Shown piece after piece: positions 54,670 through 64,000 of a DNA stretch of 64,000 bases. The stretch's first letter is position 1. Each line of letters begins with the position of its first letter. The stretch comes from Ligula intestinalis (Eukaryota > Platyhelminthes > Cestoda > Diphyllobothriidea > Diphyllobothriidae): positions 100,291,818 to 100,355,817 of the forward strand of contig JAYGXS010000002.1 in assembly GCA_036362985.1 (NCBI GenBank), read 5' to 3'. A model generated the notes under the pieces. The model was not told the DNA's origin. It made no database searches and worked only from the letters and a program-made list of their open reading frames with translations. The position numbers and the translations under genes were made by a program.

Positions 54670-55299
54670 CATGTCTGCTGGAAATTTATCTAGTACGTTT
54701 ACAATTGCACCTAGCAATTCCATCTAAATTTATTAGTCACTGAACTGCATGTCCACACGTAAGCTTAAGAAATATATTACTCCTGTGACTTCCCAATGGG
54801 CCAAATCAAGCGAAAACATGTTTGCTTTAAACCAACGTTACTCAAGTAATGCATCAAGGAAAAAAGCTGACAATTCTCGTGAAAACGTGCTTGAATACAC
54901 ACTCGAAATCTGGGCTGTTAAGTAACAGCCATGCAGTACATTCCCCTTTATATGGAAGCATATGTATCGGAAATCTTTACGAAGGACTATTTTCCAACGT
55001 AATTTTACTTGTACTAATTTATTCACTCGGTGATTTTTATTGAACGGGCTTCCTCTACATGTTAAAATTAAGTTTTACTAGTTTGCCTGAGTTCCACTTT
55101 TTTGAATTTTCCACTTTGCTAAAAAAGCTGGTATTTCTAAAAAGCTTTACATTCCTTCATTAATCACAAAATGTCCTACTATGAAAAAACGAACGTTACT
55201 TTATTACTGTAAGACTTTGGGGGCGCCGCGTGGACTGCGTTTGAGTAACAGGGAGCTACTTGTAAAATCCTTGGATTTCATGAGTTAGGTAATTTACTG

Positions 55300-55300
<1 letters not shown>
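54670..55300. other. Spacer without recognised feature
   Basis: No coding or repeat evidence was found between the gypsy fragment and the microsatellite. Confidence 0.4.

Positions 55301-55358
<58 letters not shown>
55301..55358. repeat. (AAT)n microsatellite, probable LINE tail
   Basis: About 19 uninterrupted AAT units. On the minus strand it reads (ATT)n directly after 'gaggcccattgggcctgaaatatacaactt', so it is most likely the 3' tail of the minus-strand LINE at 55359-59441. Confidence 0.85.
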
Positions 55359-55961
55359 GTTGTATATTTCAGGCCCAATGGGCCTCATCAATAAACCAAA
55401 AATTCGATAACACGAAGTAATAGAAATAATTGGTTTAACAAACAGTATCCGTAGTCTATAGCTATAAGACGAGTAAAACTGCTTAGAAGCGAGTTTGTTA
55501 GATTCGAAAAAAATGAATATAGCAGTGTCATACGGAAGGTGAAATTCAAGGGCACACACAGATGAGCCACATCGTTATCTAGAATTCTGACTATGTATTC
55601 TGGTACCCACTGCCTCTGTTATTAAGGGGGAGGGGCTTGGAAGCAAACTCAGTCGAAGCTGAGTGTGGGGCACAACAATAGGTATTAACGAAAAATTACT
55701 GGTATAGACGGGTTCCCGGCACTACACTCGGGTTCCCAAACCGGTGCGGCATAATGGAACATAGGGAACCCACCAGTTTATGATCGTGATGGGCACCGCT
55801 GTATGATATCCAAAAGTCCGTCAAATCTACAAGACCATCGTTGGGGATGTCTGAGCTGTGACCAAATATAAGGCCCTGATGATGGTTGATGACCAGCGAA
55901 ACGAGAGCCGTCAAGACTGCGTCCTGATTCCGGGGTACATGAGTCAGAGGAAGGTAGTTTC

Positions 55962-57161
55962 CTAAATTTCCGATGGTCCTTTCTCCGGATTGTGGAGAAA
56001 GCTGCCCGGAAAAGATGAGGAAAACAAAAGGTTAATAGATTCAGTGTCAAGATAAATGTGCAGTCTTCGCTTGAATGCACATAGACTAGTCAACGCCCGA
56101 ATATCAATCGGCAAATTATTCCAAAGATAGCTATACCTAGAAGCAAAAAATAGAGATCGCTTAGAAGTGGAAGAAGCAGGAGGAGGTATAATCAACGTTG
56201 AATTTCTTAGGTTGTAAGTGCGAGTAACGGAAGTCAGGGCAGAAATCTTGGGGAGATTTGAACTATTATTAAGGCGAAACCCTGCTTCCAGTCTCCTGGC
56301 CCAAAGAAATTTCAGTTTCGTTATCTCACATCGATCTGAGTATGAAGTGTCTGAAAATGCCGGATAGAGGACGTTTTTAGTGAATCTTCTTTGGACACTT
56401 TCAATTTTTGAACGGCTAGATTTGTTCATTAGACTGAAGAATGGACAACAGCATTTGAGAACAGGAAGCACATACACACGATAAAGTCTTAGCTTCATTT
56501 CGGGAAGGTAGAAATTATAAGAGATGAAGCCGCATATCTGAGCAGCTTTTGCTGTAATTCTATCAGCGTGAGGTGAAAGATCTAATTTATTGGTGTAACT
56601 TAAACCTAAGTCCTTAATGTTAGAACATTCAGACATGGGGCAATGTTGAAAAATGATAGGCTGTGGCAGCCTTTTAGGTCCAAAACACATGAACTGGCAC
56701 TTAGAAGGCGAGAACTCCATCTGCCAAGTGGAGCTCCACGCAGATAGAGCGTCCAAATCCGAATGAATGCGTTCTAAGCATTCCTCAGCCGTATAATTAG
56801 AGAAGGAGTATACACATTTCAAGTCGGCCGCGTATATATACGATTGAGAGTGTTTAACTATTGTTGAAATATCATTTATATAAAGCAAGAACAACAGGGG
56901 GCTCAGAACGGTACCTTGAAGGACACCGCTTAAAATAGCGGTAGGGGTAGAGTATGAGGACCCAACTAAGACCTGTTGTTTTCGATTATCAAGATATGAT
57001 CTAATAAAGTCAATGAGAGGACTACAAAATCCTATAGCCTCTAGTTTGGCTAGTAGTCTCCTATGAGGTACTTTATCAAATGCCTTACTAAGATCAAAAT
57101 AGATGACCACCACAGATAAATGATCGTTACGAAGAGAAGTGAGGAGATTAAGAAAAGACAT
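55962..57161 (-). pseudogene. LINE reverse transcriptase, palm to C-terminus, mutated active site
   Basis: A 399-codon open frame: VIYFDLSKAFDKVPHRRLLA, LSGVLQGTVLSPLLFLLYIN, the catalytic motif as YIYAADLKCVYSF, then thumb (DALSAWSSTWQMEFSPSKC), KLDLSPHADRITAKAAQICG and a C-terminal FKRRLHIYLD. The first aspartate of F/YADD is replaced by Ala (YAAD) and GVPQG is GVLQG, so activity is not expected although the frame is open. Confidence 0.85.
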
Positions 57162-57946
57162 ATGGCATGTTTCACAAGATCGGTCCGGTAAAAAAACATG
57201 CTGAGATATATTTGATATTTGATTTCTTATGCAAAAATCTGTAATTTTATTGGCGATTAATTTTTCAAACAGTTTAGCTAAGGAAGGTGTTTTATGAACA
57301 CCACGATAATTTTTAATGTCAGATCTGGAACCAGATTTAAAAACTGGAATTACAATATAAGTTTTCTAAGAATCAGGAAAAAACCGTTTTCGAGAAATAT
57401 TGTAAATAATTTGCTCAGTAAAGGAGGAAAATCTCTTAGTTGCTTAATAAATGAGCTTGGAATGTTATCCGTCCCGACTGAATGTGAATTTTTGAGACGA
57501 GCTCTTTCTTTATGAATACTTGTAGGTGAGAAATCCATTGAAGTGAGATTTGCATCACACATCACAGGTATTTCGGGTGTTGCACTAGTCTCAATTGTTA
57601 AGAACTTGGCGAAGACGGAATTTAACATTTCTGCTTTGGCCAAATTCTCTGTAACAAAATGATTACTACTATCGAGTAAAGGCGCAATGACTTTCTGAAG
57701 CTTAGCGGATGACCGAAAACGGAAGACTTGAGCAACGGATTTGGAAGAGTTAGCATCATTTAGTGCCAGGGACTCTCTACGCCTATCTCGTGCAAGCCTT
57801 ATTTTTAGCGCTTATTCAAATATTTGTGCTTTCCTTAAGTGCACCAACAAAGGGCTATTAGACGGATCCTTAAGTTGCTTCCGTAATTTTTTAAGTCGAT
57901 TTTGGAGAAAATGTGGAACGGTAGAGGAAGCTGAATTTGATTGAAT

Positions 57947-58270
57947 ATGGAGGCCCGTTGAACACCGTCTCCATTTTCACTCTTTCTCCATGACTCCGAG
58001 AAAGGACCATCGGGAATTTAGGAGATCCGCTTGAAATTATTCTCTCTGCCTCGTGTCCCCCGAGAACCTAGATGTTTCCACTAACCACCGCTGAATCACA
58101 CGAAGCCACGCGGAAGCACTCAGTCTAAAATGTGGCAGTTTCGTTGAATACTCGCCTTCATCAGACCACATACACCTATTTCTGCTCTATTGCTATCATC
58201 CTAAGCAGTTTTTTTCTCTTGCACACTTTTTGAACATGGAGGCCCGTTGAACACTGTCTCCATTTTCACT
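57947..58270. repeat. Insert bounded by 35-bp direct repeats within the LINE
   Basis: 'atggaggcccgttgaacac' and the following 16 bases occur at 57947-57981 and again at 58236-58270 with one mismatch. The 254 bp between contain, on the minus strand, a CTGATGA...GAAAC core closed by a 6-bp stem (58130-58171). It separates endonuclease from RT. Confidence 0.6.
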
Positions 58271-59441
58271 GTAAGAGTTTTTTTTAACTGCCATAATTTT
58301 TCGTTTTTAGTTCAAAATTAACTGCAAAACATTGCTAATGTTGCCCCAAAAGGACAAATTCTGCTGACATTATTATGACTTTCTACGTCTACTTGCACAT
58401 ATTGTCAAATTATTTTTTGAATTTTTATTTTTTTCGAAATTAACTTTGTATAGATAGTGCCGTACTGGCGCTGAAAAATATAAATTCCAAATTCCAAATT
58501 TAATCGGCTTAAGTGGGATAAAAGTCTGAATTTTTTTGTAAGGTTTTAAAAAATTTCATGAAAAAAGATTGGATCATTAGTTGAAAATATAGTATGCCAA
58601 TCTAGAGTACTTACGAAGTCATTTCTGGGTTCAAGGTTTGCGTTAGCAAAATCGAGGTTATCGCATTTTTTCTCAGGCTTTTTTGAAAGAGAGACTGGAA
58701 AACAACACTGAATTAATGCGTGGTCACTTGTGAAGAGATCACCATGAAAATTCATAAAGAGAGGGTGGACGTCATTTGTAAAAATTAAATCTAATATGCT
58801 CTCATTTCTAGTCACTGAACTGACCAGTTGTGACATGTGTGCAAAATTAATAGTTTCTACCAATTGTTGAAATTTTGGCCGGCAAGTATTTGCCTCCCAG
58901 TCAACGTCTGGCAGATTGAAATCACCTATGATTATTTTGACATCAACTTCAGCTTCTGCAACTTTTGCAAACAGTTCGCAGAGCGCACTTTCATTACCAG
59001 AATAACATGGGGGATTATAAACACAGCCAATTACGGCTTTCTTATTGTGCGGGAGGATGACTGAAATAAAGCAAACATCTCCCGAAAACGATTAAATGCT
59101 CAGATGAAACGGGAAATGTACAAAAGATGATTTGATATAAAGAAGGCAACCACCGCCACGTTTTTCAATGCTGTCTTGTCTGTACAAACTAAAATTATCT
59201 ATAGCGAGCGTTAACTCAGAGATAAGAGAATGAGCCCAAGATTCAGTGATAAAAATAACATCTGGATCAAGCTCAAAAGCTACTGTTCTGAGCTCTGTCA
59301 TTTTATTTACAACTGATCTCGCATTCAGAGAAACTATACTGAGCGTATCCCTGAGATGCAGGTTACGCTCATCCATAATTGTTAACTATATTAGGATTAT
59401 TGTATGGCGGCAGATTTGCTTGAAAATTGAGGAAAGGGTGC

Positions 59442-59541
59442 NNNNNNNNNNNNNNNNNNNNNNNNNNNNNNNNNNNNNNNNNNNNNNNNNNNNNNNNNNN
59501 NNNNNNNNNNNNNNNNNNNNNNNNNNNNNNNNNNNNNNNNN
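59442..59541. other. Assembly gap (100 N)
   Basis: One hundred unresolved bases, a conventional placeholder for a gap of unknown size. Different LINEs end on each side, so repeats probably caused it. Confidence 0.99.
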
Positions 59542-61075
59542 TTCTTAATTATCGTTTCCATCACCTAACAGCAAATGCAAGTTTGGCTCACATGCCGGCA
59601 ATTGTTAATCTTCGTTTTGGCTCCGCCCTTGTATATCGGGTAAATATTTGCCATTTTCCTTTCAGATGGCAGTTTTCCTAGTGCAAATGAAGAACGAAAG
59701 ATATGTGCTAGGGGCTCTGAGAGTTCGCTTGCCAATTCTTTCAAGAACTTGGCTGGTATATTGTCTGGACCGGATGACTTTGCTTCTTAGAGGCTCTGCA
59801 GCTCCCTCTCAACAACAGATGTTGGAAATAGTAGAGAATGAAGTGCCCGACTGGCGTTTGCAACAGCACTGTTGGAATTATCAAAATGAAGCTCGGACTC
59901 CCTAGTAAATACCGAGGCAAAGAACCGGCTAAAGTACTCGGCGTTCTTGTCATTCTCAACGACTTCTCCGCCATCATCATTCTTAAGTACTGCGACAGGA
60001 TCCTTGTTTTTTAATCGACTGTTAATATAGCGGAATAGAATTTTGGGATTTTCTTCGGGCTGTTGGAGGATTCTTGATTCATAGTTTTTCCTGGCCTGGC
60101 GAATTGAGTTTTTTCCTGCATTTCTTTGGCGTCGGAATTCCTCGAGATGTACTGGCGACCCAGTTTTCCTGAATAACTTTCATTTCCTATTCTTCTTCTT
60201 CAGTTGCCTGTTAAGGTCTCTCGTCAACCAGGCAGGACGACTAGTCGTCTTGTGCACCTTGACCGGACAATCGCGCTTAAGCAGATCTAATGCAACCCTC
60301 TTGAGTGATTTCAAATCCTCCTCCGGATCCCCCTTGAGTAGGCAGTCCCAATTTACGGTCTATAGTGCATTCTTCATTGAATTGAAATCTGCCTTCCATA
60401 TGTTTGGCTAGTCCTCCGTTTTCCTCACCCATTGAGAGTGGAGTGATTAATCCCACATTAGCGTCGTATGATCACTCTTACCGAGCGGAGCACTTGAATG
60501 AAATTCATTTATGAAGGACGAATCTTTCGTGAAAATGAGATCCAAACAAGTTACCCGCTGGTTTTCTTGAAATCTGGTTATGCCCTCAACGTTTTGAACT
60601 AACGACAGGTCAAGCGTGAGATCCATTAATTTGGAACTAAAGGAAGTTGACGCCGCCTCAACTGTGAGGTTGTTCCATTCAATTGCAGGGGCGTTGAAGT
60701 CATCAACAATGAGAAACTCCTGGTGGCTAGCAGCTTCTTTCACCAGACGAAGGAGTGATTCGTCGGCTCCGCTAAGCATGTTTGGTGGCCGGTAAACGGC
60801 CAGGAATTCAAGGTTCTGTGAATTCGCCTTCTTGATCTTTAACCAGATGGACTCATACTCCAGGGCTAATGTCCTGTCGTGTCTTCTGAAGGTGGAGTTA
60901 TTGCGAAAGTGAACCCAATAGCTAACAACGAAAGTCCGCCAGAGGGCTAGGTGAACCGAAATCCCGAAAATAATATTTCCCACGAAGGACGAGAAATTGA
61001 AACTGCAATTTCGATTAGCTATAATTTCCGTTCTCATAATATTGGTGGAAATCTGATTTAAATGTGAGAAGGTTT
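59542..61075 (-). mobile_element. Second CR1-like LINE, 3' part lost in the gap
   Basis: Minus strand: endonuclease (61037-60447, ESIWLKIKKANSQNLEFLAV, VDDFNAPAIEWNNL, TCLDLIFTKDSSFINEF, GKSDHTTLMWD), then the linker (RKNYESRILQQPEENPKILF, RYINSRLKNKDPVAVLKNDD) and RT fingers (EAKSSGPDNIPAKFLKELAS, LPSERKMANIYPIYKGG) up to the gap. The catalytic GDFNAP is changed to VDDFNAP. It is a different subfamily from the eEF1B-flanking LINEs. Confidence 0.8.
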
Positions 61076-61880
61076 AGAAACATTCATTCTATAATATTTC
61101 ACCACAGCTGGTTGTTAAAATCTCATAAATGGTTGAACAAACTGCATTAGTTTTTTTCGTTCAGAAAAAACCAGTTGCAATGATTTTCAGATTATGACTT
61201 ACGACAAGTAATCCGAGTTAATTTAGCCAATAATATAGGTTTTTTTAGAAAGCGCTTGAGCATTATTTGAAAAAGCGTATTCAATATTGTGAAACGCATC
61301 AGCCTTTCAAGGTCTCGAGCATATTCGGATCTTGACAATTTTGTTACTAGACCGCGAATTTGTTGTTTTGAAGAGGTTGCGTTCGGTTTATTGAGGTTGC
61401 GTCTCGGTAGAAGTTGTTGAAAAACAAAATCTTCTTAAACTCAAACTTCATAAGTTTGTCCACGCAAGAAAAATAATACAAGGGACGCAGGCAAAATGAT
61501 ATGAGTACGGTTGCAGCCATAATATACTTGATCGTAAATGATGGGGTATATCGATATCGAAATATTCTAAGATTAACGCGGGGAAATATCGACTGGGATC
61601 TTCTATGGTGACAAAGTTGCTTCTGTATAAACAGCAAAACCGTTGACTCTAGATTGTTGCATAAAATCAAAAAAATGAGCTGAGAGGTGTCAGAAGATAT
61701 TTTTTTCTCGATAAAACCATTTTGAGCTGCCTAAGGCAGTTTCTTTTTAGTCAAATGACGCAGCATCTTTTCTTGGATCAAGTTTTACAAGATCATCGAA
61801 GCTGATGGAAGTGTACTTATTGTCCTTAAGTCGTCAAAGAATTTCAATCAGTCATTGTTGGGAATAGGCATTAGGTTAGA
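61076..61880. other. Spacer without recognised feature
   Basis: A/T-rich; no ORF or repeat family was recognised. A 107-codon minus-strand frame (61347-61670) has no known domain. Confidence 0.4.
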
Positions 61881-61885
61881 TGCCA

Positions 61886-62254
61886 TCAACAACGAAGGAA
61901 AAGTTCCGCTCTCAAAAGCAAGATTAAATTTATAAAACCTTCAGATTTTAGGAGGCTTACCGGGACATCATCTGGTGCTGATCTATAAGATTGCCGTAAA
62001 CAACGAATGGCTATAGTCACGTCCAATAGGGTAAAACTTAGGGTTTCAGGGACGGCATCTGTCCAATCGCGGATATTCGAAATTTCAGCGAGCGTGTTTT
62101 TACTTAATGTTCTGGATACGAACACAATGAAGCTATCATCAGTCAACTTAGCGTCAAATATGAGGTTTTCTTGGACGTCTTGAATAATGTGGTGTTGCGC
62201 TTTTTTTCTGCGCTTTGCCTGTGTACAAAAATTAATTTTGCAACATTCAGGCAA
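61886..62254 (-). mobile_element. LINE reverse-transcriptase N-terminal fragment
   Basis: Minus-strand frame contains FTLLDVTIAIRCLRQSYRSA, then PDDVPVSLLKSEGFINLI, matching the 'A.GPD.IP..LLK' start of LINE reverse transcriptases. Only this short segment remains and the family is not clear. Confidence 0.6.
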
Positions 62255-62259
62255 GTATG

Positions 62260-64000
62260 TTTAATGAAGATGTCCTAATCGGCTATTTGCTTTTATACTG
62301 AGAGCTTCTTGTGCCACTCTAAAACCACGTAGCTGACACTTAGGACACAACGAAAGTACCCTCTATTGATGCAAACAACGAGAGTGTATATGTAGCCTAC
62401 GTCAGAAAGACAGAGAAAGGTACACTTCAAAATGTGCATGTATTATTTTAGTACAGGGGCAACATGGAGGATAAGTGGATCCAGCATTGTGATCCCATGT
62501 ATATCTCCGAACATGTACACACAAAGATTGCCAAATTTTAGAGAACTTTGTGGGAATTTACAGCTGTCAGTTATTTTGACGTTTATGCGGATCGGAAAAC
62601 ATGGTACAAACTTTATTTTTGCGGAATGTATCACCGGCCTTCATTTTCAGTTAAGTAACAACTGTGAGATCGTCCTTACTCTGCAGTGTGTCGTAAGGTG
62701 ACACAGACAGTGGTGTGCATCCCCTACAAAAACAAGGCTCAGTATGTTTGCTTTTCTGGTTTGAAAATCGACTATCTGATTCCACATGCCCATATCTACA
62801 GCCCCAACATTTAAAGCACACGAGGGTGAAAATCATTGCAGGTTTGGGCGATTCAAGCCACCTGAACTCAAGCAATACTTAAGATTCAAGTCGGCTGTGG
62901 CATAAAGTGCCTGCGAGACACAAATATCATAGTCCACATTGGGATTGTGTGGGCGATGAACACAGCCATTGAGTAAGGAGTATATAATACTTATAATAAC
63001 TCGTTGCCGGCAGCTTTCCTATACTTCTGTCAAAAAGTTGATAATTCAACGGCAGAAATGTAAGCCACTGCTAAAAGTAGATGCAGCTTTCTCTGTTATG
63101 GCCATTATTTTGATCATTCCGAATGCTTGCATTGACTAGTAAAGGAAGTTTGAAGTCACGTACACAGGCCGATGCTCATGTCTCGGTGGCTATAAACATG
63201 TGTGTCCGGTTGACGAAGATCAAAGTTTGAAAATATGGCATCTCATCAGGCAGAGATCTTACATTTTTGACGATTAATGTAAGGGCATACGTCTTTGGTT
63301 TCGGTGATGGGACAACAATGCAGTCACTGTTAGCGGCTTCTACCAGGGACATTCCCTTTTGAGTTGAACTCTTTATTGCTCTCTGATGTTGAGATGTTGC
63401 TCGCGATTGCTTCCCCTTTTTTCTACCTTATTATTTACTGTTTCCTCTTTATCTTCTCTTCTAACTTATCAAGCTGGAAAAAACTGAAAGGATGGCTTGC
63501 ACTCTAGCATAGGTTGCGGCTGTGTTTCATTTCTACATTCGGATGAGTTTTTTAATAATGCTACAGGAATAAAAAATGTTATCCCGTGAAGTCTAGTCAA
63601 GTCAATGTATTATTATTATTATTATGTTATTTATATTAATTATTATTATGATAGGCAAATGCCTTTCAACTCCCTTTCGGTACACAGTAGTTGAGAAATG
63701 CATCGACAATGCCAAACCTATCAAAGAAGGTCTATTTCTTTATTGTGAGTGGCGAATCACTTGCTCGAAATAATATTATTAGATGAGATGCTGTCAGCTA
63801 GCACGAGCCAGCAAGTGTTACTGAATAAAAAGAGTAGACTGTGAAAATAAACACCTGAGGCATGGCTTAGAGTTCACAAGATGGAACGTATTGTAGGGTG
63901 TTTTTAGAATATAAAATGTCGCTCGTTGGAGAATGTGTTTGAAAAGTATGCCAGGATGCAGATGTTAACGTTGGCAGCAATTTAGGGGGTCAACCATGAC
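62260..64000. other. Terminal stretch without recognised genes; ATT-rich microsatellite
   Basis: No ORF with a known domain. A short (TTA)n run lies at 63607-63650, possibly the tail of an unseen retroelement. Scattered short frames (62432-62701 plus, 62651-62875 minus) look like chance. Confidence 0.4.

Larger units (their letters stand above)
55359..59441 (-). mobile_element. CR1-like LINE, degraded, cut by the assembly gap
   Basis: Minus strand from the gap: endonuclease N-part (59376-59092, TLSIVSLNARSVVNKMTEL), endonuclease C-part (58863-58546, ILDLIFTNDVHPLF, SDHALIQCCF), an inserted block with 35-bp direct repeats (57947-58270), RT fingers (57643-57350, HSVGTDNIPSSFIKQL) and the long RT/C-terminal frame 57161-55962. 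Its tail is the (ATT)n run. The 5' end, with any ORF1, is lost at the gap. Confidence 0.8.

Noticed and set aside
55388..55559. Poly-leucine ORF over the microsatellite
   Set aside because: The leucine run is simply the translated (AAT)n/(ATT)n repeat on the minus strand.
1..64000. CRISPR array, prophage, operon or bacterial defence island
   Set aside because: The sequence is plainly eukaryotic, with no regular spaced repeats and no bacterial-type gene clusters.

Overview
The window is eukaryotic: spliced genes with GT-AG introns, AATAAA signals, no operons, and dense retroelement debris. Penelope-like elements, RTE-like and CR1-like LINEs, tRNA-derived sequences and very short introns together suggest a flatworm, most likely a large-genome cestode of the diphyllobothriid type. 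That assignment is inferred from memory of such genomes, not tested by search. One 100-N assembly gap lies at 59442-59541.

Three host genes can be read. (1) The 3' two thirds of integrin-linked kinase (ILK), plus strand, five exons between 1 and 13163; its ankyrin-repeat half lies upstream of the window. (2) Elongation factor 1B (eEF1B alpha/beta, GDP-GTP exchange factor), plus strand, four exons 26427-27586, a complete 219-residue frame. (3) A centrin, minus strand, five exons 52115-52776, a complete 175-residue frame with introns of only about 25-42 nt and a first coding exon that holds only the ATG.

Most of the rest is mobile DNA. ILK introns carry RTE-like LINE ends, a nearly intact 3.5-kb LINE with an N-terminal 2A-like peptide (copy 1, 5801-9294, inserted with a 13-bp target duplication in a Penelope-like element tail), a TA-flanked MITE (9970-10549) and further Penelope-like 3' ends. 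From 18.8 to 35.3 kb two nearly identical 4.9-kb CR1-like LINE copies lie as inverted repeats around eEF1B. They share the same nonsense mutation, so they look like one dead copy duplicated or homogenised rather than two fresh insertions. From 39.8 to 46.0 kb there is a three-level nest: a mariner-like DNA transposon with ~120-bp terminal inverted repeats, a Penelope-like element inside it, and a second 2A-LINE inside the GIY-YIG domain of that element. From 47.4 to 50.2 kb lie Ty3/gypsy, Penelope-like and RTE-like fragments; 53.9-54.7 kb holds another Ty3/gypsy fragment; 55.3-62.3 kb holds at least three degraded minus-strand LINEs around the assembly gap.

No operon-like or defence system is visible. 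The most unusual items are the 2A-like LINE, the eEF1B gene caught in a LINE palindrome, the nested transposon stack, the micro-introns of centrin, and several hammerhead-ribozyme-like cores in or beside retroelement ends.
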